Shown here in pieces: positions 37,751-46,678 of a stretch of 64,000 bases of DNA. Position 1 is the first letter of the stretch, and the number at the start of each line of letters is the position of its first letter. Source of the stretch: Flavobacteriales bacterium UBA952 (lineage in GTDB: Bacteria > Bacteroidota > Bacteroidia > Flavobacteriales_D > Crocinitomicaceae); assembly GCA_002293185.1 (NCBI GenBank), contig DBCS01000003.1:1-64000 (forward strand), read 5' to 3'. The notes below the pieces were generated by a model. That model worked only from the letters and a program-made list of their open reading frames with translations. It was not told the origin of the DNA and did not search any database. Position numbers and translations under genes: made by a program.

Positions 37751-38341
37751 ATGCAAATCAAAAGCGCCGAATTCACCATCTCCAATACAGAAGTCAGTAA
37801 ATGCCCCACAGACGGCAAGCCTGAATTTGCTTTTATCGGAAGGTCTAATGTTGGTAAGTCTTCGTTAATCAATATGTTAACCACTAGAAAAGGACTTGCC
37901 AAAACATCCGGCACTCCCGGTAAAACACAACTCATCAATCACTTTCTGATTAACGAAATCTGGTATTTGGTAGATTTGCCTGGCTATGGTTATGCCAAAG
38001 TGAGCCGCACCCAACGCAGTTCTTTTGAACGTTTTATTGCCGACTACCTCACCAAAAGAGAAACGCTCTATAATATATTTGTTTTGATAGATGCGCGTTT
38101 GGAGCCCCAAAAAATTGACCTCGAATTCATGAATTGGTGCGGTCAAAAAGGTTTGCCATTTTCTATGGTTTTTACCAAAATTGATAAATTATCAAGCACG
38201 GCCCTCCAAAAGAATTTAGCCAAATACAAAAAAGAAATGTTGAAGGTTTGGGCAGAGTTACCACCTGTTTTCACTACCTCAAGTGAGTCAGGATTTGGAA
38301 AAGAAGCGCTACTCAATTATATCGAGCAGATTTTAGCATAG
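37751..38341 (+). CDS. engB: Ribosome biogenesis GTP-binding protein EngB/YsxC
   Basis: An essential small GTPase for 50S subunit assembly. The 196-aa protein has G1 GRSNVGKSSLIN near residue 32, G2/G3 TPGKTQLINHF and DLPGYGYAKVS, G4 TKIDKLS and G5 TSSESGFGKE. Length and motif order are normal. It diverges from the CarH-like gene with an 83-bp shared control region. Confidence 0.96.
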   Translation: MQIKSAEFTISNTEVSKCPTDGKPEFAFIGRSNVGKSSLINMLTTRKGLAKTSGTPGKTQLINHFLINEIWYLVDLPGYGYAKVSRTQRSSFERFIADYLTKRETLYNIFVLIDARLEPQKIDLEFMNWCGQKGLPFSMVFTKIDKLSSTALQKNLAKYKKEMLKVWAELPPVFTTSSESGFGKEALLNYIEQILA

Positions 38342-38355
38342 GCCAATCCTTGCGC

Positions 38356-38386
38356 TTGAATTTTCCTTTCGAATTCCTTACTTTTG
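38356..38386 (+). promoter_or_regulatory. Predicted promoter of yebC
   Basis: TTG at 38356-38358 and TACTTTTG at 38379-38386 are separated by 20 bases, within the consensus range. The predicted start is about 14 bases before the ATG at 38404. Confidence 0.65.
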
Positions 38387-38403
38387 CCAAAAGTATCCAC
38401 AAC

Positions 38404-39114
38404 ATGGGAAGAGCATTCGAATACCGCAGAGCAGCAAAAGAAAAACGTTGGGACAAAATGTCCAAAATGTTTCCTAAACTAGGCAAGGCCATTACAATGG
38501 CTGCCAAAGAAGGTGGCATGGACCCCAGCACCAATGCAAAATTACGCACTGCTATTCAGAACGCAAAGTCTGAAAACATGCCCAAAGACAACATTGAGTC
38601 GGCCATCAAGCGCGCGGCTCAAAAAGATGTTGCATCCTTTACCGAAGTTAATTATGAAGGCAAGGGTCCGCATGGTGTGTTGGTATATGTAGAATGCGCC
38701 ACAGACAACCCTACCAGAACTGTAGCAAATGTCAAGTCTTATTTCAACAAAGCAGGTGGAGCAGTTGTACCCAACGGTTCTATGGAATTCATGTTCTCGC
38801 GCAAAAGTGTTTTTGAATTTGCTAAAACCCCAGAACTCGACCCTGAAATGCTCGAATTAGAACTTATAGATGCCGGTTGCGAGCAAATTGAATTAGAAGA
38901 TGAACAAATTGTTGTTTACGGAGACTACACTGCCTTTGGCACCCTAGCAAAGGCACTTGAAGACATGCAAATTGAGATCCAAAAATCTAGCCTCAAGCGC
39001 ATCCCAACAAGCCCTGTAGAGTTTTCCGAAGAACAGCTCCTCGACATCGAAAAAATGCTAGACAAAATTGAAGACGACGACGACATTCAACAGGTCTTCA
39101 CCAATATTGCCTAA
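38404..39114 (+). CDS. YebC/PmpR family protein (TACO1-like)
   Basis: A 236-aa protein of the YebC/TACO1 family. Such proteins have been described as DNA-binding regulators and as ribosome-associated factors that relieve stalling at proline-rich stretches. It starts MGRAFEYRRAAKEKRWDKMSK, a typical N-terminus. The central NAKLRTAIQNAKSENMPKDNIESAIKRA and YEGKGPHGVLVYVECATDN segments are diagnostic. The ATG at 38404 was chosen over an upstream frame start at 38350, since the predicted promoter lies between them. Confidence 0.9.
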   Translation: MGRAFEYRRAAKEKRWDKMSKMFPKLGKAITMAAKEGGMDPSTNAKLRTAIQNAKSENMPKDNIESAIKRAAQKDVASFTEVNYEGKGPHGVLVYVECATDNPTRTVANVKSYFNKAGGAVVPNGSMEFMFSRKSVFEFAKTPELDPEMLELELIDAGCEQIELEDEQIVVYGDYTAFGTLAKALEDMQIEIQKSSLKRIPTSPVEFSEEQLLDIEKMLDKIEDDDDIQQVFTNIA

Positions 39115-39162
39115 CCGTACACTAAAAACGCTTTTATTGCGTTATAACTAACGACTTTCTCC

Positions 39163-41787
39163 ATGCGCACAAGCCTAAATATCATACTGACATCGCTATT
39201 GCTCTTTTTGTCATGGGCTTGTTCTACCGAAAACAACACACCCCTTAATCGCTTTTATCACCAAACTACTGCCAAATACAACGGCCATTTCAATGCCAAA
39301 GAACTCCTTCGTATTTCGTTAAAAACGTATCAAGATAGCCGAAAAGAAGATTTCTACACGCTACTACCTGTTTATCCTCTCCCCAATGAAAAAGAAGTCA
39401 AAGGGATGCTTCCTGCTATCGATACCGCTATTGTTAAATGTGCAAAAGTGATTCTCAACCACAGTATGCCCACCGCAGAAAACATGTTCTACAAAACTGT
39501 GGAGTATAACAAATGGATCGACGAAAACTGGCTTACTGTCGGGGAGGCCTATTTTTATAAAAGAGATTACCTAAAAGCGTTAGAAAACTTCCAGTTTGTA
39601 AAACGGTTTTTTGAGAAAGACGTCAGCGCTTATATCGCCAGCCTCTGGATAGCCAGAATTTATATCGAGCAGCGAAAGTACGCCGATGCCAAACTTATTC
39701 TTGACGCCCTAAACGAGCGGGCCGAAATACAAAACGATAAACAATTAACGGACTACATTCCTTTTCTTCGAAACAAGAATCCTGAAGCCGGGCCGCAACT
39801 GTCAAACAAATTACAATTCGAGACCCACCGAGCGTATGCAGATCTTGCCTTGCGTCGAAAAGAATACGATCTAGCAATAGATGGGCTTAGTCTTGCCATA
39901 GCAAAGTGCCCAAATGCCAAAGAAAAAGCCAGATTAAACTATGTTTTGGGTCAAGTCCACCAACTCCAAAACAAAATGCCAGAGGCCGCTTTTCACTATG
40001 GAAAAGCCTACAAAGCTGCAGCAGCCTCAGATATAGCCTTTAATGCGCGTCTTAACCGCGCAATGGTAAGTGGAGATGATCGTCTTATGGGAGACCTACA
40101 AAAAATGCTGCGCGATGCCAAAAATGCCACTTTCAAAGATCAGATTTATTACGCCATGGCAATTATGGAGCTATCTAAAGGCAACAAACCATTGGCTAAA
40201 GCCCACCTGACTTCCTCTGCATTTTATTCAACCACTAACAAACGCCAACATGCGCAGTCCTACGAAAAACTAGGCGATCTTTCTTTTCAAGAAAAGAATT
40301 TTGTCTATGCCCAGAAATACTATGATTCAAGTGCTAGGTTTATCACCGATGACTACCCCAATGGCGAACAAGTTAAAAACAAAGCTACTAAGTTAGCAGA
40401 TCTCGTTAAAGCCATAGAAATTGCGCAATTTGAGGATTCCGTACAAAGAATTGCAGGCCTTTCAGAAAAGGACAGAACGGCATTTCTCGAAGAAACCATC
40501 AAACAAATGAAACGCGATGAACAACGCCGTAAAGAGCTAGAAGCCGCCAAATTACTTGCCCTTCAGCAGAGCCAACCGACCAATACCAGCGGCAATGCCA
40601 ACAAATTTATTTTTAACAATCCGAAGCTACGCGAAGAAGGCTTCAATGAATTTCGTAAAAACTGGGGTGTAAGAGAAAACACCGACGATTGGCGCCGAAG
40701 TGAGCGCTTGATTCTAAATGTGAATATCGATCTCCAAGATCAAGATAGCACTCAAGTGCAAGCGAGCACTGACATCAAAGATTCACTTTCTGTAGAGGCC
40801 TTACTTAAAGACATCCCTCTCACGCCTGAAGCTTTCAAAGCGTCGCAGGAGCGCTTACTCGATGCGCTTTATACTTCAGGGGTCTTGTACAAAGAAATTC
40901 TCAACGAAAACGAACTAGCCGCAGCTCAATTCTTGGCCATATTGGACAAAAACCTGGAGCATCCAACTGACCTATCAGCCGCATTTCAGCTCTATAAAAT
41001 TTATGAAAATGGTTCGGGCTCAGATGAATACCGCCAATATATACTAAAGAAATATCCTTCCTCAGATGCTGCAAAATATTTCAAAGACCCCGATTTTTAT
41101 GTAAAGCAGAAACTCAGCGCACAAAAAGACCAAGAAGCTTATTTGGCTTTGGTTGAGAAATATGACCAAAGTTATTTTGCAGAAGTGCAGCGTGCCACTC
41201 AGCTCATTATCGATACCGATCCTGCCAATGCCTATCGTTCGGAGTATTTATTACTCAACGCCTTAGCAATTGGACAGCAAGCCACTGATAAACAAGTATT
41301 AACACCTCTTTTACAACGGATTATTGACGAAAAGCCAAAATCTGATCAAGCTATTAGGGCAAAAGATATGCTCGAAATCCTTCAAAAAGGCTATTCCAAA
41401 TTTGATCCAAAAATAGCGACTCCTAAAAATTCTATTTATGTAGATATACCAAATGTACTGCAGTTTGCCATTGTTTTACTAGATGAAGACGACGACGCCG
41501 ATGACCTTCGGACTACAATAGCTAATTTTTCTAACAAGGCTTTCAAGACCTCAAAAGTGAAAGTATCGGTCAAAACAACACTTTCGGAAAAGAATTTTAT
41601 TCTCATCTCTGAATTCCCAACTACGAAAATTGCATGGGATTACCTCAATGCCTATAAGGCCGGAGCAACCTATTTAGATGACTATCAAAACAATAAAATT
41701 TACATTATCAATCAAGAAAATTTGAAAAAGTTGATAGAAACATCGAAATTTGACGATTATAAAGGATTTTTTATCGACAATTACTAA
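39163..41787 (+). CDS. SprE/PorW-like TPR lipoprotein of the type IX secretion system
   Basis: An 874-aa predicted lipoprotein (signal peptide ending LSWAC, Cys near 20) built from TPR-like helical pairs over most of its length. The beginning, NRFYHQTTAKYNGHFNAKE, is typical of SprE/PorW proteins, which are needed for T9SS function and gliding in Flavobacteriia. Residues ~720-874 include a distinct C-terminal domain with an acidic patch (DEDDDADD). Its substrate may include the CotH protein at 53522. bactofilin starts 5 bases downstream, as in related genomes. Confidence 0.82.
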   Translation: MRTSLNIILTSLLLFLSWACSTENNTPLNRFYHQTTAKYNGHFNAKELLRISLKTYQDSRKEDFYTLLPVYPLPNEKEVKGMLPAIDTAIVKCAKVILNHSMPTAENMFYKTVEYNKWIDENWLTVGEAYFYKRDYLKALENFQFVKRFFEKDVSAYIASLWIARIYIEQRKYADAKLILDALNERAEIQNDKQLTDYIPFLRNKNPEAGPQLSNKLQFETHRAYADLALRRKEYDLAIDGLSLAIAKCPNAKEKARLNYVLGQVHQLQNKMPEAAFHYGKAYKAAAASDIAFNARLNRAMVSGDDRLMGDLQKMLRDAKNATFKDQIYYAMAIMELSKGNKPLAKAHLTSSAFYSTTNKRQHAQSYEKLGDLSFQEKNFVYAQKYYDSSARFITDDYPNGEQVKNKATKLADLVKAIEIAQFEDSVQRIAGLSEKDRTAFLEETIKQMKRDEQRRKELEAAKLLALQQSQPTNTSGNANKFIFNNPKLREEGFNEFRKNWGVRENTDDWRRSERLILNVNIDLQDQDSTQVQASTDIKDSLSVEALLKDIPLTPEAFKASQERLLDALYTSGVLYKEILNENELAAAQFLAILDKNLEHPTDLSAAFQLYKIYENGSGSDEYRQYILKKYPSSDAAKYFKDPDFYVKQKLSAQKDQEAYLALVEKYDQSYFAEVQRATQLIIDTDPANAYRSEYLLLNALAIGQQATDKQVLTPLLQRIIDEKPKSDQAIRAKDMLEILQKGYSKFDPKIATPKNSIYVDIPNVLQFAIVLLDEDDDADDLRTTIANFSNKAFKTSKVKVSVKTTLSEKNFILISEFPTTKIAWDYLNAYKAGATYLDDYQNNKIYIINQENLKKLIETSKFDDYKGFFIDNY

Positions 41788-41792
41788 GCAAC

Positions 41793-42200
41793 ATGCTAAG
41801 AAAAGACATTTTCGGGGGTTCTCAACAACCTGACACTACAGAACGCACCAACCGCATTATTGCCGGGACAGAAATCAACGGAGACCTCACTTCTGATTCC
41901 AATATTCATCTAGAAGGCGAGGTAAACGGAAACGTTTCTTGTGCAGGGCGTGTGATTATCGGTACCTCAGGTAAAATTAACGGTAATCTAGTTTGCGTCA
42001 ATGCAGAAATTGACGGCGCCATGGAAGGTCAACTCATCTTAGAAAACCTTCTCGTATTGCGTTCTACTGCGCGCATCAAAGGTGATATTCAAACCATGAA
42101 ACTTCATATCGAAGAGGGTGCATTTTTTGAAGGAGCTTGTGTCATGCGTGCGAGTGTGAGCACTCAAAAACTAGATGCCGAGGCGGCCTTCAATGACTAA
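41793..42200 (+). CDS. Bactofilin-family cytoskeletal protein
   Basis: A 135-aa bactofilin. These proteins polymerise into filaments that organise cell shape or envelope enzymes. The core (residues 28-115) is a right-handed beta-helix with the repeated pattern I-x-G-x-L/V: TEINGDLTSDSNIHLEGEV, GNVSCAGRVIIG, GKINGNLVCVNAEIDGAM, RIKGDIQTMKLHIEEGAFFEG. The N-terminus is short and unstructured. The last 8 bases overlap the next gene (ATGACTAA). Confidence 0.9.
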   Translation: MLRKDIFGGSQQPDTTERTNRIIAGTEINGDLTSDSNIHLEGEVNGNVSCAGRVIIGTSGKINGNLVCVNAEIDGAMEGQLILENLLVLRSTARIKGDIQTMKLHIEEGAFFEGACVMRASVSTQKLDAEAAFND

Positions 42201-42417
42201 CCAACAGCGCAGCAATCCATTTCTTAAACTCAGTTCTGCAGCCATTCAGATGGCAGCGGTAATCGGTGGTTTTACATGGCTAGGTACATACCTAGACACC
42301 AAATGGTCAAAAGAAAGCTTATTTACCATCATTGGCGCATTAGTAGGTGTTGGCATTGGCTTGTACCTCATCATCAAAGAAGTTATCCAGCTCAATCGTG
42401 AAAACCCTTCCTCATAA
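42193..42417 (+). CDS. AtpZ/AtpI-like small membrane protein
   Basis: A 74-aa protein with two membrane helices (about 14-33 and 45-66) in the arrangement of AtpZ/AtpI, which accompanies F-type ATP synthase and may aid c-ring assembly or ion transport. Conserved-looking features are IQMAAVIGGFTWLGTYLD and GIGLYLIIKEV. The ATG at 42193 overlaps the bactofilin stop. In many Bacteroidota this gene precedes atpB, but the ATP synthase genes do not follow here. Confidence 0.82.
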   Translation: MTNQQRSNPFLKLSSAAIQMAAVIGGFTWLGTYLDTKWSKESLFTIIGALVGVGIGLYLIIKEVIQLNRENPSS

Positions 42418-42775
42418 ACGCCTTTCTGCGCGGTCTTATCTGGCAACACTTTGTGCAGTACATCTGGTATTTATCGTCCTCTACCTGATTTCGGTTTTTG
42501 AAATCCAGTTTGAAAAAATGTTAATTGTTCAGTTGGCCTCACTCTTGTTGATTCTTTTATCAGCGACCATCTTATTTATAAAAAATAGTGGTGACGCTGC
42601 TGCCCAAACCTTTCGCTTGCTGATCATTAGTGTTGTGCAGTTGTTGGGCTATTTATCGATTAGCTTGGCCCTTATTTATTCCGATCAAGACGCAGTGTTG
42701 GTCCTTTATGTACTTGGTCTTTCATTGAGTATACTCATTCTGCAGACCAGTTATTTTGTGCGCCGGTTAAAATGA
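42398..42775 (+). CDS. Small four-helix membrane protein of unknown function (position of the gene before atpB)
   Basis: A 125-aa hydrophobic protein with four predicted membrane helices (about 18-36, 42-62, 70-92 and 98-118). No catalytic motif is visible. It starts at GTG 42398, overlapping the AtpZ-like gene by 20 bases; a start at 42347 would overlap more. In Flavobacteriia a similar small membrane protein sits between atpZ and atpB, so I infer it is that gene, now separated from the ATP synthase genes. Confidence 0.6.
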   Translation: MKTLPHKRLSARSYLATLCAVHLVFIVLYLISVFEIQFEKMLIVQLASLLLILLSATILFIKNSGDAAAQTFRLLIISVVQLLGYLSISLALIYSDQDAVLVLYVLGLSLSILILQTSYFVRRLK

Positions 42776-42913
42776 GCGCATAAATTGCAAAAGGAGTTGA
42801 GCGAGTGGCTCAAAAGCAGCATAGCTTAAAGCTGCTGCTTTATCTTCTATGTCGTGGTAATGTTTGTTTGTACGGGTATTGTTGCCCAAATACAAAAGCG
42901 TAGGTTAGGCACC
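42767..42913 (-). pseudogene. Decayed C-terminal fragment of an M28-type peptidase
   Basis: Translating the minus strand gives about 43 residues after an in-frame stop at 42905-42907: PTLLYLGNNTRTNKHYHDIE, then a DKAAALSYAAFEP tail ending at TAA 42767-42769. The PTLLYLG followed by HYHDIEDKA pattern resembles the C-termini of M28 zinc aminopeptidases, where a His precedes the final helix. The rest of the gene is absent. It overlaps the 3' end of the membrane-protein gene on the other strand. It is a relic, not a functional gene. Confidence 0.5.
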
Positions 42914-42921
42914 AAAAAAAA

Positions 42922-43743
42922 CTAAGTGCCAGCCGCATGGCGACGACATATTTTATAGATGAAGTCTTCGACTATTTCTGATTCGGTGTCCCAATTAAAA
43001 GTGAGCGCGAGCTCTGCAAGCATATTGCGTGCGGCATCCATGGAAGCGAGTTGGTCGAGTTGCTTAATATGACTGGAGAAATCGTCGGATGAACCTTCGA
43101 ATAGTTCATTGATGAACTGTAGTTTTTCATTGAGTGTAAAGGCTCCAATAAGGCTTTCCAATGGAAAGACACTTCTGTTGTCGCGGATATTGGCTTCCAT
43201 TTCTGCCATCCAGATAGGTTGGTCTGCAGAAAATTGGGGTTCCCATGCAGTGGGAGCTTCTTGCTCTTCTACTTCTTGTTCAATTTCCTCCTCGTGAATT
43301 TGGTCCTCAATAGTTTGAATCTCATCCTCTACTTCTTGCTCTTCTTCTTCAATTTCCTCCTCGTGAATAGGGTCTTCTTCAGGAATAGACGCTTCATGGA
43401 TTGGCTCTTCATCTAAATCTTCATCGTCACTTTTGGCGAAGGTAATTTCAAATGCTGGCTCAGATGCTATGCTGTGCTCTTCTATGGACCCAAATAGATC
43501 GATGGGCGTTTCTATCTCAGTTTGGCGAAGATGCGCTGAAATGACGGGTTCTTTTACACCCAAAACATTTGTTTCATAGATTTTGTAGCGCAGAATAATC
43601 AGGCGCTCGTAGAGCTCTTTGGCGTCTTCTACTAATAATTCCATATCCTCCGGACTTAAGGTTCCGGATTCAAGTTTTTCAACACCAGTGTGAAGGTGTC
43701 CGAGCATTGTTTTGATCATTAGAGAAGGACTTTTTTCTGACAT
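42922..43743 (-). CDS. Acidic protein of unknown function with an internal Glu-rich repeat
   Basis: A 273-aa cytoplasmic protein without signal or membrane segments. Residues 1-60 are helical. Residues about 110-165 are extremely acidic with a repeated IHEEEIE motif encoded by a 19-bp direct repeat (43281-43299 and 43350-43368). The C-terminal ~90 residues (FTLNEKLQFINELFEGSSDDF onward) are a compact helical domain that I have seen in other Bacteroidota hypothetical proteins. Function unknown. It diverges from tdk across a 92-bp gap. Confidence 0.78.
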   Translation of the reverse strand: MSEKSPSLMIKTMLGHLHTGVEKLESGTLSPEDMELLVEDAKELYERLIILRYKIYETNVLGVKEPVISAHLRQTEIETPIDLFGSIEEHSIASEPAFEITFAKSDDEDLDEEPIHEASIPEEDPIHEEEIEEEEQEVEDEIQTIEDQIHEEEIEQEVEEQEAPTAWEPQFSADQPIWMAEMEANIRDNRSVFPLESLIGAFTLNEKLQFINELFEGSSDDFSSHIKQLDQLASMDAARNMLAELALTFNWDTESEIVEDFIYKICRRHAAGT

Positions 43744-43835
43744 TGGTTTTTACTTATTAATTTCGTGCAATAGATGACTTTAGATGTCATCGAATCAAAA
43801 TTAGAAAACATTTCACAATCTCATTCAACAGCTCT

Positions 43836-44411
43836 ATGTTTTTAGAACAATTTACGAAAGAAAACAGTCAACAAGGTTGGATTGAGGTAATTTGTGGCTC
43901 TATGTTCTCCGGAAAGACCGAAGAGCTCATTCGCCGTTTGCGCCGCGCCGAGTTTGCCAAACAGACTATATTACTTTTTAAACCCCGCATCGATGACCGC
44001 TACGCTACTGAAGCAGTAGTGAGCCATCAGGGGCAAACCTGGGAAGCCAAGCAGCTGTCTTCAGCTCAAGAGGTCCTCCAACTTTGGAATGGTGAACAAA
44101 TTGTTGCCATTGATGAAGCGCAATTTTTTGATACGGCAATTGTTCAGGTTTGTAATGAGCTCTCTAATAAAGGAGTAAGGGTAATAGTTGCGGGCTTAGA
44201 TATGGACTATAAAGGAATACCATTTGGTCCTATGCCTCAATTAATGGCCATCGCAGAATTCGTCAGTAAAGTTCATGCAGTTTGTGTACATTGTGGCAAA
44301 TTAGCACAGTTTTCTCATCGACTTGTTGCTAATTCGGAACAAGTTTTGGTCGGCGCCACGGAAAAATACCAGCCGCTATGCCGGAGCTGTTTTCAAAAAG
44401 CCACGTCATGA
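43836..44411 (+). CDS. tdk: Thymidine kinase
   Basis: A type II thymidine kinase for pyrimidine salvage (thymidine to dTMP). The 191-aa protein has the P-loop GSMFSGKTEELIRRLRR near residue 24, DEAQFFD near 91 and the DMDYKGIPFGPMPQLMA lasso region. A structural zinc site is formed by CVHCG and a C-terminal CRSC. Length is normal. Its TGA overlaps the ATG of murF-alr by 4 bases. Confidence 0.96.
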   Translation: MFLEQFTKENSQQGWIEVICGSMFSGKTEELIRRLRRAEFAKQTILLFKPRIDDRYATEAVVSHQGQTWEAKQLSSAQEVLQLWNGEQIVAIDEAQFFDTAIVQVCNELSNKGVRVIVAGLDMDYKGIPFGPMPQLMAIAEFVSKVHAVCVHCGKLAQFSHRLVANSEQVLVGATEKYQPLCRSCFQKATS

Positions 44412-46657
44412 AACTAGACCTCACCGCCAAAACCTTTGCTAAAGTCATTGAAGCTGATTTAATAGGTGTTCTTCATGCTGTGCTGATCAACGAAGTTGCT
44501 TATGATACGCGTAAATTACCCCGTACGGAAGGTGTCGTGTTTTTTGCTTTAAAGGGCGCAAAACAAAGCGGATTTGCTCATATTTCAAGCGCCTACCAGC
44601 TCGGGCTTAGAAACTTTGTTGTGGAAGAAGTGCCACTGCAGCCGTTGCCTGAAGCCAATTATTTTGTGGTGAAAGATAGCTTGTTTGCACTTCAGCGCTT
44701 GGCCGCTTTTCATCGCCAAAGAATTACTTATCCAATTTTAGCGATCACAGGTGGAATTGGCAAAACCACAGTAAAAGAATGGATTGCACAGCTCCTTGGC
44801 GCGCAATTAAAGGTATACCGCAGTCCTAAAAGCTATAATTCTCAAATAGGAGTGGCCCTATCTCTACTGACTTTACCCCTAGATGGGGACTTAGCGATCA
44901 TTGAGGCCGCTATTACCAAGCCCGGAGAAATGCCGCGTTTACAAGAGATGATTCAAGCCAATTATTGTTTGGTGACCACCAAAAATAAAGGAACGCGTCA
45001 TGAATTTTCAAGTCCTGCTGCATATGTTGAAGACCTGCTTCTTTTAACCAAAAATTGTCAATGGGTGTTAGATGGAGATGACTATGACCCAAGTAAAATT
45101 GACAACTTTGAACAATTGGCGTTGTCTATTCCGTTCTCAGATCCGATCCGTATTCAGAATGCAAAACTTGCCTTAGCCTGTGCCTTGCAATTTGGGACTT
45201 GTACGGCCCAAGCTGTGGCACAGCTTCCAAATTTAGCTAACCGCCTCGAGACCTTTGAAGGAATCAATGGCGCTACCCTCATCAACGATACTTACACCCT
45301 CGATTTAATAGCTTTTGAAGGTGCGTTATCGTTTTTGAAAACAACCTCTGACGGAAAACCTTTGATGGTTTGCTGTTTATTAGCACCGAATCAATCGAGC
45401 AGTAAACCAGCTATTATAGCTCTGCTTGAAGCGCAGCAAATTACGCAGTATTATATCTGGGAAGCACTTCCGTCAGAATTACCAAATATCACCAATCATG
45501 CAGTGCTCATCAAAGGCAATCAATATGCCCTTACCGAAGCACTATTGAGTAAGTGGAAACAGAAATCTCATAGCACAACCGTATCTTATGACTTATCTGC
45601 ACTTGGGCACAATTTGAGACAGTACCAACAATCAATAGCACCAGCAACCAAGGTTCTGGCTATCGTTAAAGCACAAGCTTACGGAGCTGGCTTGGATCAA
45701 ATTGCACAGCAATTAGTCCGAAATGGCATCAATTATTTTGGTGTAGCCTATGCAGACGAAGGCGTATTGCTGAGAAAAGCAGGTATTGAGTTACCTATAT
45801 TGGTAATGAACGCCGAGCCAGCAAGTTTTGAAAAATGTATTACCCATCACTTAGAGCCTGCAATTTACAGTTTGGAGCATTTAGATGCTTTTATCCGTGT
45901 CTTGATTTCCAATCGAATTCAAGGCTTTCCGATCCATCTCAAGTTGGATACCGGGATGCATCGTTTGGGCTTTTTACCTGAGCAAATACAACGCTTGCTT
46001 CAAACCATTCGTGCTCAGCCAGAAGTGCTTGTTCAGAGTGTTTATAGCCATTTGGCTTGTGCCGATGATCCGCAGCACCCTATGAACGCACAACAAATTC
46101 AAATTTTCAAGGACCTCTGTACGCAAATCCAAGCGGCTTTGCCTTATCCGTTTATTCGCCATATTTTAAATTCCGAAGGTGCGGCCCACTTTCCAGAGGC
46201 GCAATTTGATATGGTGCGTTTGGGAATAGGTCTGTTCGGCGTTAATCACGATCCTCGTTTTGAAGCCAAGCTCAAGCCTGTTTTTTCTTGGAGTAGTCGA
46301 ATTTCTCAATTGAAAAAACTCAGTAAGGGTGCCTTTATTGGATATGGTTGTACGGATGAGTTGCCGCAAAATACCCAAATAGCCATTATCCCGGTGGGTT
46401 ATGCCGATGGCTTCAAAAGAAGTTTGAGTAATGGGGTTGGTGGTGTTTTTATCGATGGGCAGTACTGCCCAACGGTTGGAAAGGTGTGTATGGATATGAT
46501 CATGGTTTTAGCGCCCAACGCAAGACCAGACGCCGAGGTTGAAATCATTGGTTTCAATCAGGGCTTATCAGACTTTGCTCGAAAAGCGCAAACAATTCCA
46601 TATGAAATACTCACAAGTATCTCGCCACGGGTCCAAAGAACTTACACGAATGATTAA
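44408..46657 (+). CDS. MurF-alanine racemase fusion with degenerate MurF half
   Basis: A 749-aa fusion. Residues ~1-385 are MurF-like (UDP-MurNAc-tripeptide:D-Ala-D-Ala ligase) and ~390-749 are alanine racemase. The racemase half is complete: PLP Lys421 in IVKAQAYGAG, catalytic Tyr645 in FIGYGC, RLG and YADGFKR. The MurF half keeps GKTT (P-loop written GGIGKTT, 115-121) and ANRLE. Motifs usually seen are altered: ExGxSKPGEM reads EAAITKPGEM, the GxAH region reads NKGTRHEF, and NDSYN reads NDTYT. The half is also shorter than normal. D-Ala supply is likely its real role; ligase activity is doubtful. Start at ATG 44408, overlapping tdk. Confidence 0.88.
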   Translation: MKLDLTAKTFAKVIEADLIGVLHAVLINEVAYDTRKLPRTEGVVFFALKGAKQSGFAHISSAYQLGLRNFVVEEVPLQPLPEANYFVVKDSLFALQRLAAFHRQRITYPILAITGGIGKTTVKEWIAQLLGAQLKVYRSPKSYNSQIGVALSLLTLPLDGDLAIIEAAITKPGEMPRLQEMIQANYCLVTTKNKGTRHEFSSPAAYVEDLLLLTKNCQWVLDGDDYDPSKIDNFEQLALSIPFSDPIRIQNAKLALACALQFGTCTAQAVAQLPNLANRLETFEGINGATLINDTYTLDLIAFEGALSFLKTTSDGKPLMVCCLLAPNQSSSKPAIIALLEAQQITQYYIWEALPSELPNITNHAVLIKGNQYALTEALLSKWKQKSHSTTVSYDLSALGHNLRQYQQSIAPATKVLAIVKAQAYGAGLDQIAQQLVRNGINYFGVAYADEGVLLRKAGIELPILVMNAEPASFEKCITHHLEPAIYSLEHLDAFIRVLISNRIQGFPIHLKLDTGMHRLGFLPEQIQRLLQTIRAQPEVLVQSVYSHLACADDPQHPMNAQQIQIFKDLCTQIQAALPYPFIRHILNSEGAAHFPEAQFDMVRLGIGLFGVNHDPRFEAKLKPVFSWSSRISQLKKLSKGAFIGYGCTDELPQNTQIAIIPVGYADGFKRSLSNGVGGVFIDGQYCPTVGKVCMDMIMVLAPNARPDAEVEIIGFNQGLSDFARKAQTIPYEILTSISPRVQRTYTND

Positions 46658-46678
46658 CTTTATTTGATACGTTTAACC

